Of a stretch of DNA of 64,000 nt, positions 52,865 to 61,271 are shown in pieces. The stretch is from CAIPVR01 sp049316905. Lineage in GTDB: Bacteria; Actinomycetota; Acidimicrobiia; Acidimicrobiales; Microtrichaceae. How positions within the stretch are numbered: position 1 is the first letter of the stretch; each line of letters starts with the position of its first letter. The notes beneath the pieces were generated by a model. It had not been told where the DNA came from. It saw nothing but the letters and a program-made list of their open reading frames with translations, and searched no databases. The stretch lies in contig JBMOJH010000005.1 of NCBI GenBank assembly GCA_049316905.1, positions 1 through 64,000 on the forward strand, written 5' to 3'. The position numbers and the translations under genes are program-made.

Positions 52865-54138
52865 CGGTACCCCAGCCGGTCGGCGGCCGCCGACAGCTCG
52901 TCGCGGAAGTCCGGGTGGGCGATGCCGATCAGCGCCTCGGCCCGGTCGCGGATCGTCAGGCCGGTCAGCTCGGCGACGCCGTACTCCGTGACGACCCGGT
53001 CGATCAGGTTCTTGTGCGCGGTCACCACCGCCCCTTCCGACAGCGACGGCACGATGCGCGACACGGTGCCGTTCACCGCGGTGCTGTGGGTGACGATGAA
53101 GCTGCGGCCGTCCGCGCACAACTGCGTGCCCCGGAGGAAGTCGGCCTGGCCACCGGTGGAGCTCACGTAGTGGTGGCCGAGCGACTCCGACGCGCACTGC
53201 CCCAGCAGGTCCACCTGCATCGTGGCGTTGATGGAGCACATGCGGGGCTGCGAGGAGATGATCCGTGGGTCGTTCGAGATGTCGACGGGCAACAGGAAGA
53301 CACCACCGTTCTGGTCCATCCAGTCGTAGAAGTCCGCTGAGCCGAGCGCCGTGGTCGTGGTCACGAGACCGCGCTCACGCGCCTTGCCGCGGCCGTTGAC
53401 CGCGCCGGACTCCACCAGGCGCATGACCGAGTCGCCGAGCAGCTCGGTGTGCACACCCAGCCCGCGATGGTCGCCCAGGAGGCCCGCCACCAGCCCGGGG
53501 ACGGCGCCGATGCCGATCTGCAGGGTGGCACCGTCGGGAACCTGCTCCGCGACGAGCTCCGCGATCGCCCGGTCCACGTCGGTCACCTCGGGTTCGGGCA
53601 GCGGGACCAGCGGCGTGGACGCCTCGTACCAGCCCTCGGCCATCGAGAGCGGGAAGTTGTGGAGCCCGGCGACGTGCGGCATCTCCGGGTTCACCTCCAC
53701 CACCACCGGGCAGTCACCCAGCAGCGCCGCGGCGTAGTCGGCCGACACCCCCATCGACACGAACCCGTGCCGGTCGGGCGGCGAGGCCGACACCACGAGC
53801 AGGAGGTCCCGGGCACGGCGGCGGATCAGCGCGGGGACCGCGTGGAAGTCGTTCGGCACCAGGTCCACGTGGCCCGCCGCGAAGGCGTCGCGCAGCAGCG
53901 GCGACAGGAAGTAGGAGATGTAGCGCACGCCTCCGGCGTCGGGACCGTGGAACCGCCGTGTCCGTACCGGATGCATCTGGTGGACCCGCACGTCGGTGAG
54001 GTCCTCCGCTCGGGCCTCGAGCTCGTCGAGGAACGCGCGCGGCTCTCCGTTGGACATGGGCACCACCACATCGGTGCCCGGCCGCACCAGGTGGAACAGC
54101 TCGGCGGGACCCGCCGCGGGCGGGGGCGTCGAGGACAT
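52861..54138 (-). CDS. Acetyl-CoA hydrolase / 4-hydroxybutyrate CoA-transferase family
   Basis: This 425-residue protein belongs to the family I acyl-CoA transferase/hydrolase group. It has the N-terminal half with ADYAAALLGDCPVVVEVNPE and the C-terminal half with GIGAVPGLVAGLLGDHRGLG and HTELLGDSVMRLVESGAV, which holds the likely catalytic Glu, then YVSSTGGQADFLRG. ATG 54138 gives the usual length; an in-frame ATG three codons upstream is possible. It is coupled to the GNAT fusion gene. Whether it uses acetate, butyrate or another acid cannot be read from sequence. Confidence 0.86.
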   Translation of the reverse strand: MSSTPPPAAGPAELFHLVRPGTDVVVPMSNGEPRAFLDELEARAEDLTDVRVHQMHPVRTRRFHGPDAGGVRYISYFLSPLLRDAFAAGHVDLVPNDFHAVPALIRRRARDLLLVVSASPPDRHGFVSMGVSADYAAALLGDCPVVVEVNPEMPHVAGLHNFPLSMAEGWYEASTPLVPLPEPEVTDVDRAIAELVAEQVPDGATLQIGIGAVPGLVAGLLGDHRGLGVHTELLGDSVMRLVESGAVNGRGKARERGLVTTTTALGSADFYDWMDQNGGVFLLPVDISNDPRIISSQPRMCSINATMQVDLLGQCASESLGHHYVSSTGGQADFLRGTQLCADGRSFIVTHSTAVNGTVSRIVPSLSEGAVVTAHKNLIDRVVTEYGVAELTGLTIRDRAEALIGIAHPDFRDELSAAADRLGYR

Positions 54139-54245
54139 GGCCACCATCCTGCCGTCCCCGGGGCCGATCCCCACCACCGATCCCCACCGCGGGCGCGGCG
54201 ATCCGCGCCGACGCGACCGTGGGTCCAGCGGGCGGCACCTCTGCG

Positions 54246-54251
54246 TAGGCT
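54246..54251 (+). promoter_or_regulatory. -10 box of the alpha/beta hydrolase gene
   Basis: TAGGCT is seven bases before ATG 54259. There is no ribosome binding site. Confidence 0.5.
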
Positions 54252-54258
54252 CCTCCCC

Positions 54259-56358
54259 ATGTCGAACGCCCCTGACTACTCCGCCTTCACGTCCGACCCC
54301 GGTGAGATCGACCTGCCGGGCACCGCCGTGGCGGACGTCGCGCTCTCCCCCATCGGCACCGCGGAGGTCGGCGAGGGCACCGTGGGCGCCACGGCGCTGC
54401 AGCGGCTCGAGTCACTCCTGTCGGTCGTGTCGCCACTCACGTCCTCGCCGGGGGCACCGCTCGAGACCACGAACTTCATCCGGTCGCTGCAGCCGTCGCT
54501 CATGCCGCGCACGTCGCTGCACCAGGGCGCGGTGTCGGGCCTCTCGGTGCTCGCCGCCCGCGGCACGAGCCACCGGGTGGAGCAGCTCACGCAGGCCCTC
54601 ACGTTCGGCTCCGACTCGCTCGCGTTGCGCCTCGCGGTGCGCGGCGGGATCGTCGCTGCCGGCCGGGGCCTCCGCTCCGTGCCCACCGGCCGCGGGATCG
54701 GCTGGCCCAACGACGCGGCCCACCTGGTCGGCGAGCTGCTCGAGCTGGGCGCGGTGGGCGGCATCGCGTACGACATCCTGAGCCGGATCCGCCCGGAGTC
54801 GTCGCTCGACGAGCGCACCGCGGTGCGCCTGACCGTCAGCACCGGCGTGTCGCTCGGCGCGGCGCTCTGGGCCAGCCGCCACTACCTCGCGGAACGGCGG
54901 AGCTACTTCACCGACGACTTCGACAAGCTCCCCCTCACGCTGCCGCGCTCGATCGTGAACACCGCGGTGGTGACGGGCGTGGGCACCGCCCTCGGCTACG
55001 GCTACGGCGCGAGTCGGCGCGGCCTGCAGCGCTACTTCGGTCCGGGCATCACCAAGGACCTGCTGGCCCGCGGCGTGAACGCCGGGCTCTGGTCGGCCGG
55101 CACCGTGGGCCTCTACTGGGCGGGCGTGTCCTACATCGGCCGGGCGAACGAGAAGGTCGACCCCGGCTACGACACGCCCCCGACGAGCCCGCTGGTGTCG
55201 GGCTCGCCGGAGAGCCTGGCGCCCTTCGACGAGCTCGGCCAGCAGGGCCGCCGCTACGTGCTCGACGCGCTGGAGCCGTCGCTCATCGAGCAGACGATGG
55301 GCGAACCGGCCACGGCGCCGATCCGGGTGTTCGTGGGGTTCAACAGCCATCCGATCCACTCCACGAGCCGCTCGGAGATCGCCCTCGAGGAGTTGGAGCG
55401 CACCGGCGCCTACGACCGCAAGTACCTGCTCCTGATCTCCCCCACCGGCACCGGTTGGGTGGACCACACGATGATCGAGGCCGCGGAGTTCTTCACCCGC
55501 GGCGACGTGGCCTCGGTGTGCATCCAGTACGGCCGCTACCCGTCGTTCCTGTCGCTGCAGAAGGTGCGCCAGGGCCGGCGGCAGTTCCGCCAGCTGGCCT
55601 GGGGCGTGCACCAGCGCCTGCAGGGCATGGCACCCGAGGAGCGGCCGATCGTGCTGGTGTTCGGCGAGAGCCTCGGCGCGTGGTCGTCCTCCGACGTGGT
55701 GATGAAGGAGGGCGTGGAGGGCTTCGACCGCTACTCGATCCACCGAGCGCTCTGGTTCGGGATGCCGCACCTGGCCAAGTGGTCCAAGGCCGGCCTGGAC
55801 CGCCCCGGCACGATGACCCCGCCCGGGACCGTGGGCGTGTTCGACCGGTGGGAGCAGATGGCCGAGCTCACGCCCGCCGAGCGCGACGAGCTCCGCGTGG
55901 TGCAGGTGAGCCACGACAACGACCCGATCACCCACGTGGACCCGACGGTCCTGTACCGGGCGCCCGACTGGCTCGGCGAGCCGCGCGGCCGGGGCGTGCC
56001 CGACGGGCAGCGCTGGTACCCGCTCGTGACCGGCTTCCAGACGATGATCGACGCGGCCAACGCGATGCGGAACGACCCCGGTCAGTTCCGGGCGACGGGC
56101 CACGACTACCGCGCGGACACCGCCCGGTTCGTGGCGGAGGGCTACCGACTCCCCTACACCGAGGACCAGCTCGCCAACGTCGAGGTGGAGCTGCGCCGCC
56201 TCGAGACCGAACGGGCCGCCAAGATCAAGGGCCCGCAGCCGGAGGAGGGCGCGGACGCCCCCGCCGGCTCAGGCGGTTCGTCGGGCGGCCCGGCGGCCGG
56301 GACCCGCACCAAGGGGGCCCGATGGAAGCTGTCGGGTCGCCACAAGAAGCGCAGCTGA
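54259..56358 (+). CDS. Membrane alpha/beta hydrolase (Abhydrolase_9-like)
   Basis: This 699-residue protein has an N-terminal half with several hydrophobic segments (about residues 120-305) and a C-terminal alpha/beta-hydrolase half with the nucleophile motif FGESLGAW, VFVGFNSHPIHSTSRSE and SHDNDPITH for the Asp/His region. This matches my memory of the two-part PF15420/PF10081 family known mostly from actinobacteria. ATG 54259 follows a TAGGCT box by seven bases. The tail is Gly/Ser/Lys-rich. The CPBP protease gene follows after four bases. The substrate is unknown. Confidence 0.83.
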   Translation: MSNAPDYSAFTSDPGEIDLPGTAVADVALSPIGTAEVGEGTVGATALQRLESLLSVVSPLTSSPGAPLETTNFIRSLQPSLMPRTSLHQGAVSGLSVLAARGTSHRVEQLTQALTFGSDSLALRLAVRGGIVAAGRGLRSVPTGRGIGWPNDAAHLVGELLELGAVGGIAYDILSRIRPESSLDERTAVRLTVSTGVSLGAALWASRHYLAERRSYFTDDFDKLPLTLPRSIVNTAVVTGVGTALGYGYGASRRGLQRYFGPGITKDLLARGVNAGLWSAGTVGLYWAGVSYIGRANEKVDPGYDTPPTSPLVSGSPESLAPFDELGQQGRRYVLDALEPSLIEQTMGEPATAPIRVFVGFNSHPIHSTSRSEIALEELERTGAYDRKYLLLISPTGTGWVDHTMIEAAEFFTRGDVASVCIQYGRYPSFLSLQKVRQGRRQFRQLAWGVHQRLQGMAPEERPIVLVFGESLGAWSSSDVVMKEGVEGFDRYSIHRALWFGMPHLAKWSKAGLDRPGTMTPPGTVGVFDRWEQMAELTPAERDELRVVQVSHDNDPITHVDPTVLYRAPDWLGEPRGRGVPDGQRWYPLVTGFQTMIDAANAMRNDPGQFRATGHDYRADTARFVAEGYRLPYTEDQLANVEVELRRLETERAAKIKGPQPEEGADAPAGSGGSSGGPAAGTRTKGARWKLSGRHKKRS

Positions 56359-56362
56359 GCGA

Positions 56363-57172
56363 GTGACCCCGGGCTCCCCCGCACCGGCCGGCGACCGGAT
56401 CCCCACCCACGACCACGGCGGCCCCGCGTGGTGGGACCCGCTGTCGACGCGACCCGAACACGCCACCAGCGAGACCGCGCCCGCGGCCGCGGTGGTGGCG
56501 ATCCTCGTGGGGTCGAACATCCTCACCAACGAGGTGCTCCCCTCGTGGGCGTACGTGCCGTGGAACATCGGGGTGGCGGGCGTGCTGGTGGTCACGGCCC
56601 GGCGCTGGGGCGGGTGCGGGTTCGAGGAACTCGGCCTGTCGCCCAAGCGGCTCACGGACGGGCTGCGCTGGGGCGGCGTCGCCGCGGGCGCCGTGCTCGC
56701 GGTCTACGCGGTGGGCGCGGCGCTGCCCCTCACCCGTGACCTGTTCCGCGACGACCGGGCCGATGACGTGGGGCTCGCCGCCATGCTCTGGCGGGTCGGG
56801 GTGGCCATCCCCTTCGGCACCGTGCTGGCCGAGGAGGTGGCGTTCCGCGGGGTGCTGCCGGCCATGTTCCGTCGCCGCTTCGCGCACCGCCGCAACTGGG
56901 CCGTGCGCGCGGACCTGACCGCGGCCGGGTTGTTCGGCCTCTGGCACGTGCTGCCCGCGCTCGGGCTCGCCGCGGCCAACCCCGCCTTCCGGGGCCTGCC
57001 GTCGGGCACCGGCACCGCCGCGGCGATCGTGGGCAGTGTGGTGGGCACCGCGGCGGCGGGCCTGCTCTTCGAGTGGCTCCGGAACCGCTCGGGCAGCCTG
57101 CTCGCGCCGATCCTCCTGCACGCCACGATCAATGGTGCGGGCTACGCCACCGCCTGGGTGATCCAGCGCTAG
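56363..57172 (+). CDS. CPBP-family intramembrane metalloprotease
   Basis: This 269-residue protein has about six to eight hydrophobic segments and the CPBP/Rce1 active-site motifs EEVAFRG, FGLWHVLPA and HATINGAGY. The GTG at 56363 is four bases after the hydrolase stop, so it is co-expressed with it. Family members cleave or process membrane proteins or lipid-modified peptides. Confidence 0.88.
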   Translation: MTPGSPAPAGDRIPTHDHGGPAWWDPLSTRPEHATSETAPAAAVVAILVGSNILTNEVLPSWAYVPWNIGVAGVLVVTARRWGGCGFEELGLSPKRLTDGLRWGGVAAGAVLAVYAVGAALPLTRDLFRDDRADDVGLAAMLWRVGVAIPFGTVLAEEVAFRGVLPAMFRRRFAHRRNWAVRADLTAAGLFGLWHVLPALGLAAANPAFRGLPSGTGTAAAIVGSVVGTAAAGLLFEWLRNRSGSLLAPILLHATINGAGYATAWVIQR

Positions 57173-57184
57173 GACTCCGCTCCG

Positions 57185-57190
57185 TACAGT
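57185..57190 (+). promoter_or_regulatory. -10 box of the ARD-like cupin gene
   Basis: TACAGT is seven bases before GTG 57198, close to the CPBP stop at 57170-57172. Confidence 0.4.
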
Positions 57191-57197
57191 GGTCGGC

Positions 57198-57728
57198 GTG
57201 GCAGTCGCCCGGACCGACGACGGCAGCACCTACGCCACCGCCGCCGAGATCAACGGACTGATCGCGCCCGCGTCGGTCGAGCGCGTGGGCGTGCCGGCCG
57301 GCCTCGGCGACCTGCTCACCAAGAAGGCCTTCGGCCCCGACGACACCGCCGAGTTCGTGCGTCATGCCGACCCGCGGCTCGTCGCGGAGACGCAGGCGAG
57401 CGGCTGGCCGCCGCCCGTCGTGCAGGTGTGCCGACCCGGGATGCCGGCCCACATGGTCGAGGTGATGCGGTCGTACGCCGATCCGCACACCAACCCGGTC
57501 GACGAGATCCACCACGTGGTGGACGGCGCGATCGAGTTCGGGTTCGTCACCGGCGGCGGGCGTCAGGTGCTCCTCGTGCTCGAGCCCGGCGACGCCCTCT
57601 CGTTCCCGGCGGGGACGGAGCACTGGTCGGTCCTGACCGACGACCGGCGGGTGACCACCTACGTGTACCTGTCGTCGGCCACACCGTTCGAGCACCACTA
57701 CACCGGCACGGCGATCGCCATCCGGTGA
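57198..57728 (+). CDS. ARD-like cupin protein
   Basis: This 176-residue cupin has DEIHHVVDGAIEFGFV and GDALSFPAGTEHWSVL, a pattern like acireductone dioxygenase, with two His and a Glu as likely metal ligands and a third His in the second motif. It might be a true acireductone dioxygenase or another cupin oxygenase; no methionine-salvage gene is nearby. The GTG at 57198 is favoured over 57189 by the -10 spacing. Confidence 0.65.
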   Translation: MAVARTDDGSTYATAAEINGLIAPASVERVGVPAGLGDLLTKKAFGPDDTAEFVRHADPRLVAETQASGWPPPVVQVCRPGMPAHMVEVMRSYADPHTNPVDEIHHVVDGAIEFGFVTGGGRQVLLVLEPGDALSFPAGTEHWSVLTDDRRVTTYVYLSSATPFEHHYTGTAIAIR

Positions 57729-57743
57729 CGCTCGGCGGCGTGC

Positions 57744-58151
57744 TCAGTCGCCGGCCATCTCCGCGAACAGGTCGACCGCGCCACCGTCGGGGTCGCGCAC
57801 CACCGCGTAGCGCTGGCCCCACATGGCGTCCCACGGTGGCCGGTGCCCGTCGTGGTCGGCCTCGACCAGTCGGGTGTAGGTGGCGTCCACACCGGCCGGC
57901 GAGCCGCAGTCGAAGGCGAGGGCGACTCGGTGGCCGCCCGCCGGCGGCGTCCACCCGGGGTCGAACGAGCGGACGACCTCGACGGTGTCCCACGCCAGGC
58001 GCAGGCCGGCCGGGAGCATGATCTCCACATGGGGGGCGCCGCCGGGATCGGGGATCTCGAGGCCGAGCAGCCGGTAGAAGTCGAGCGAGCGGTCCAGGTC
58101 GGCGGTCACGATGCCGACGAGGTCGAGGCGGGGTGCGGGGTGATCGGCCAT
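57744..58151 (-). CDS. VOC-family (glyoxalase-like) protein
   Basis: This 135-residue protein has the paired beta-alpha-beta-beta-beta units of the vicinal-oxygen-chelate fold: LDLVGIVTADLDRSLDFYR at the start and RYAVVRDPDGGAVDLFAE at the end. It could be a glyoxalase, a dioxygenase or a binding protein. ATG 58151 is five bases after a TAGGGT box. Confidence 0.85.
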   Translation of the reverse strand: MADHPAPRLDLVGIVTADLDRSLDFYRLLGLEIPDPGGAPHVEIMLPAGLRLAWDTVEVVRSFDPGWTPPAGGHRVALAFDCGSPAGVDATYTRLVEADHDGHRPPWDAMWGQRYAVVRDPDGGAVDLFAEMAGD

Positions 58152-58156
58152 GCCGA

Positions 58157-58162
58157 ACCCTA
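58157..58162 (-). promoter_or_regulatory. -10 box of the VOC gene
   Basis: TAGGGT on the minus strand is five bases before ATG 58151, between the VOC and SnoaL-like genes. Confidence 0.4.
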
Positions 58163-58175
58163 CGACCGGCCGATG

Positions 58176-58706
58176 TCAGCCCATCGGCGGCCGGAGGTCC
58201 GGCGCGGTCGTGGCGGCGAGGCCTCGCACGAGCGCGGCGAACTCGCCCCCGGCGATGTAGTGGGACCGCTCGGTCCGTCGCGAGAACCGCCATGAGTCAC
58301 CAACCCGGCGGTACTCGTCGAGGTAGAGCCCGCCGACGTCGCAGAACTCCATCCGGCCCTCCCACTCCACGCCGTTGCGGTTGAACAGGTGGACCCGGCC
58401 GGTGGCGGTGTCGGGACCGGTGAAGCGAATCTCGTGGGTGAGCACCGAGTGCAGGCTCCACGTGAACACCGACAGGCCCTGGGGCATCCAGGCCGTGACC
58501 TCCTCGATGCCACCGGCGATCCCGCCGCTGTGGGTGTAGTCGAGCTCGGCGTCGTCGGTGAAGAGCGCCCGCCAGCGCGGCCAGTCGGCATCGTCGACGG
58601 CGAAGCCGTAGGCGACGGCGAGGTCCTGGATCGCCAGCCGGTCGGCCACCCGTTCCGGTGACGGGATCCGCCCGTCGCCATGGTCCTGATCCGTCGCGTC
58701 GCCCAT
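58176..58706 (-). CDS. SnoaL-like (NTF2-fold) protein
   Basis: This 176-residue protein has the NTF2-like pattern of SnoaL_4 proteins: RLAIQDLAVAYGFAVDDADW, WRALFTDDAELDYT, and a long beta-strand second half. Members are small polyketide cyclases, dehydratases or unknown. ATG 58706 has AGGGGG upstream and excludes the longer reading from 58769. Confidence 0.78.
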   Translation of the reverse strand: MGDATDQDHGDGRIPSPERVADRLAIQDLAVAYGFAVDDADWPRWRALFTDDAELDYTHSGGIAGGIEEVTAWMPQGLSVFTWSLHSVLTHEIRFTGPDTATGRVHLFNRNGVEWEGRMEFCDVGGLYLDEYRRVGDSWRFSRRTERSHYIAGGEFAALVRGLAATTAPDLRPPMG

Positions 58707-58782
58707 GCGTCCCCCTGTCCGGTGCGTTCGGGACGAACGCTGGCGCACCGCCCCCGGCGCGTCAACCACCCGCGACGTCGGC

Positions 58783-58788
58783 TACCTT
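58783..58788 (+). promoter_or_regulatory. -10 box of tRNA-Gly
   Basis: TACCTT is 12 bases before the tRNA 5' end. Confidence 0.4.
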
Positions 58789-58800
58789 CGGCCCCGCATC

Positions 58801-58875
58801 GCGGGTGTAGCTCAATGGCTAGAGTCCCAGCCTTCCAAGCTGGTCATGCGGGTTCGATTCCCGTCACCCGCTCCA
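58801..58875 (+). tRNA. tRNA-Gly (anticodon TCC)
   Basis: The acceptor stem GCGGGTG pairs with CACCCGC (58865-58871), with discriminator T and an encoded CCA (58873-58875). The anticodon stem CCAGC/GCTGG holds the loop CTTCCAA, with TCC at 58834-58836. Confidence 0.95.
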
Positions 58876-59041
58876 GGCGGAGGCTCCCTCCGCACCCGGA
58901 TCGGTCCGGGTGTGGTGCCGGAGCCGGCCGCGGAGGGAAGGAAGCGGCCGGCCCCGGCACATCGTCAACGTCGCAGGGCCGCACCGCGTTGACACCCGGG
59001 CGCGTTTCCCCCCGCCCGTGGCCCGGCGGGAGGATGGTCCG

Positions 59042-59803
59042 ATGACCGACCACTCCCCTCCCCGCACGGCCCTGGTGCTCGGCGCCACGAGTGACATCGC
59101 CGTGGCCTGCGTGGCGGAGCTGGCCCGGCGGGGTCTCCGGGAGGCGGTCCTCGCCGCGCGTGACCCCGAGGCAGCGGCCTCCGCCGTGGCCGCGGCGGCG
59201 CCCGGCGTCCGGGTGACGACCCGCCGCTGGGACGCGACCGACGTGGACACGCACCGTGCACTGGCCGAGGAGGCCGCCGACCTGCTCGGCGGGCTCGACC
59301 TCACGCTCTGCGCCGTGGGCATGCTCGGCCACCACGCCGGGCGCTCCATGGGTCCAGGGCAGGTGGACGAGATGGTCCGCACCAACTTCGCGGGCCCGGC
59401 CGCCGCGCTCGCCGCGGCGGCCGACGTGATGGCCGCAGCCGGGCGCGGCACGATCGTGGTGCTCTCCTCGGTGGCCGGCCAGCGGGCCCGGCGCTCGAAC
59501 TACGTGTACGGCTCGTCCAAGGCCGGCCTCGACGTGTTCGCCCAGGGCCTCGGCGACGCGCTGGTGGGCACGGGAGTGCGGGTCGTGGTGGTGCGGCCGG
59601 GCTTCGTGCGGTCCCGCATGACCGAGGGACTCGACCCCGCGCCGTTCGCCACCGATCCCGCCACCGTCGCCGGCGCCGTGGCCGACGCGGTCACCCGCGG
59701 CCGCCACGAGGTGGTGCCCGTCCCGGCGCTGCTCGGGCCGCTGTTCGGCGTGCTCCGCAACGCCCCCCGACCCCTCTGGCGGCGTATCGCGGGCGACCGC
59801 TGA
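59042..59803 (+). CDS. SDR, DprE2-like decaprenylphosphoryl-ribose 2-epimerase subunit homologue
   Basis: This 253-residue SDR has the unusual start LVLGATSDIAVACVAELARR, VLSSVAG, the active YGSSK and RPGFVRSRM, which resemble DprE2, the reductase that finishes decaprenylphosphoryl-arabinose in mycobacteria. A generic SDR role is possible. ATG 59042 has a GGGAGG site upstream. No DprE1 oxidase gene is in the window. Confidence 0.72.
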   Translation: MTDHSPPRTALVLGATSDIAVACVAELARRGLREAVLAARDPEAAASAVAAAAPGVRVTTRRWDATDVDTHRALAEEAADLLGGLDLTLCAVGMLGHHAGRSMGPGQVDEMVRTNFAGPAAALAAAADVMAAAGRGTIVVLSSVAGQRARRSNYVYGSSKAGLDVFAQGLGDALVGTGVRVVVVRPGFVRSRMTEGLDPAPFATDPATVAGAVADAVTRGRHEVVPVPALLGPLFGVLRNAPRPLWRRIAGDR

Positions 59804-59856
59804 CCTTGCGCCGGCACGGACCGCGCCGCACCGCCACGCGGGCCGCGGCGCTTCGG

Positions 59857-59862
59857 TAGGGT
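59857..59862 (+). promoter_or_regulatory. -10 box of the DUF6325 gene
   Basis: TAGGGT starts a leader of roughly 40 bases with a GGAGGA site for ATG 59911. Confidence 0.4.
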
Positions 59863-59910
59863 CCTGCCGTCAACGCCCGGCACGAGGCCGGGCGGCGCAG
59901 GAGGAACGAC

Positions 59911-60330
59911 ATGGCCATCGGCCCCGTGGAGTACGTCATCGTCGGGTTCCCCGGCAACGAGTTCAACGGCGACATCGCGCCCGCGCTGGAGAAGCTGGTG
60001 GACTCCGGGACGATCCGGATCATCGACCTGCTCTTCATCACCAAGGACGCGGACGGCAACGTCGACGCCTTCGAGTACGAGGACCGCGAGGACCTCTCGC
60101 CGTTCAGCGTGCTGAGCCAGGAGCTCGACGGGCTGCTCAACGACGAGGACATCGAGATGGCCGCCGAGGTCCTCGAGCCCGGCTCGTCCGCGGCGTTCAT
60201 CGTGTGGGAGGACTGCTGGGCAGCCGAGCTCGCCGAGGCCGCCCGCGGCGCCGGCGGTGTGATCCTCGCCGGCGAGCGGATCCCCCACCAGATCGTCGAG
60301 GACGCCCTCAGCCAGCTCGGCCTCGACTGA
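59911..60330 (+). CDS. DUF6325-family protein
   Basis: This 139-residue protein opens GPVEYVIVGFPGNEFNGDIA, as in the DUF6325/DUF1269-like family, and has LVDSGTIRIIDLLFITKDADG. Family members often sit with SHOCT-domain genes, as here, and may be stress or membrane-associated. Function is unknown. ATG 59911 has GGAGGA seven bases upstream. Confidence 0.8.
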   Translation: MAIGPVEYVIVGFPGNEFNGDIAPALEKLVDSGTIRIIDLLFITKDADGNVDAFEYEDREDLSPFSVLSQELDGLLNDEDIEMAAEVLEPGSSAAFIVWEDCWAAELAEAARGAGGVILAGERIPHQIVEDALSQLGLD

Positions 60331-60343
60331 GTACGCCGGCCGG

Positions 60344-60388
60344 CACGAACGACACGACCGGCACGAACGACACGAACGACACGACCAG
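60344..60388 (+). repeat. Five 9-bp tandem repeats in the leader of the SHOCT gene
   Basis: Five 9-base units based on CACGAACGA run from 60344 to 60388, before the GGAGG site (60401-60405). They could be a protein-binding array or a slippage-prone stretch. Confidence 0.7.
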
Positions 60389-60415
60389 CAAGCACGACAC
60401 GGAGGTAACGACAAG

Positions 60416-60772
60416 ATGCGTGGACGACGAATGGGACGGCCCGGACTCGTGGGCACGATGGCCCGCACCGCGGTGATCGCCGGGACCGCGACCGCGGTGT
60501 CCGGCGGCGTGGCACGACGCCAGCAGTCCAAGGCCGAGGAGAAGGCCCAGGCCGAGGCGTACCAGCAGCAACAGGCCTACGAGCAGCAGCAGGCGATGGC
60601 CCAGCAGGCCGCCGCGCAGCAGGCCGCCGCGGCGCCCGCCCCGGCCCCGGCTCCCGCCGCGGGCGAGCAGGACACCATCTCGCAGCTCAAGGAGCTCGCG
60701 TCGCTGAAGGACCAGGGCATCCTCACCGAGGAGGAGTTCGCCGCCCAGAAGGCGAAGATCCTGGGTTCCTGA
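60416..60772 (+). CDS. SHOCT-domain protein
   Basis: This 118-residue protein has a short hydrophobic region (residues about 10-30), a Gln/Ala-rich helix with repeated QQQ and AQQAAA, then a C-terminal SHOCT domain (QLKELASLKDQGILTEEEFAAQKAKIL). ATG 60416 follows a GGAGG site in a leader with 9-bp repeats. It follows the DUF6325 gene by 85 bases. SHOCT domains are often oligomerisation or membrane-association units. Confidence 0.85.
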   Translation: MRGRRMGRPGLVGTMARTAVIAGTATAVSGGVARRQQSKAEEKAQAEAYQQQQAYEQQQAMAQQAAAQQAAAAPAPAPAPAAGEQDTISQLKELASLKDQGILTEEEFAAQKAKILGS

Positions 60773-60796
60773 CGCCCACCGCGTCCGACTCCGACC

Positions 60797-60846
60797 GCTT
60801 TGTGATGCTGGCGGACACGTATTTGTGTCCCCCAGCATCACAAAGC
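60797..60846. repeat. 50-nt palindromic element, copy 2
   Basis: Arms of 22 bases (60797-60818 and 60825-60846) pair with one mismatch, around a six-base loop. The outer arm is GCTTTGTGATGCTG, one base from copy 1, and the partner arm changes to match. It lies between the convergent SHOCT and msrB genes. Confidence 0.85.
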
Positions 60847-60862
60847 TCGGGATTCGGGCGCG

Positions 60863-61267
60863 TCAGTCGTCCGAGGCAGCCGATCGGTCCAGGTCGAGCG
60901 ACGCCGAGTTCATGCAGTAGCGCTGTCCGGTCGGGTGGGGACCGTCATTGAACAGGTGGCCGAGGTGGGCGCCGCAGTCGCCGCAGCGCACCTCGGTCCG
61001 CACCATGCCGTGGCTGCGGTCCTCGAGGAGTTCCACCGCGCCGGGCTCGACCGGGTCCCAGAAGCTGGGCCAGCCGGTACCGGACTCGAACTTGGTGTCA
61101 CTCGTGAACAACGGGCGTCGGCACACCACGCACCGGTACATGCCGTCGTCGTGGCAGTCCCAGTAGATGCCGGTGAAGGCACGCTCGGTGCCGGCCTCCT
61201 GCGTCACCTGCCACTGGAGCGGGTCGAGCCGCTCACGCAGTTCGTCGTCGGACGGTCGCTCTGCCAT
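60863..61267 (-). CDS. msrB: Peptide methionine-R-sulfoxide reductase MsrB
   Basis: This 134-residue enzyme reduces methionine-R-sulfoxide in proteins. It has the zinc Cys pairs in RCVVCRR and CGDCGAHLGH, with the catalytic Cys in RYCMNSASL. ATG 61267 is four bases after the M50 protease stop and has an AGGTG site in that gene's end. It is likely co-transcribed with the protease. Confidence 0.95.
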   Translation of the reverse strand: MAERPSDDELRERLDPLQWQVTQEAGTERAFTGIYWDCHDDGMYRCVVCRRPLFTSDTKFESGTGWPSFWDPVEPGAVELLEDRSHGMVRTEVRCGDCGAHLGHLFNDGPHPTGQRYCMNSASLDLDRSAASDD

Positions 61268-61271
61268 GTGA

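Noticed and set aside
60340..60420. Repeat-coded Thr-Asn-Asp peptide as a small gene
   Set aside because: It has no start codon or ribosome binding site in that frame and only reflects the 9-bp DNA repeat.
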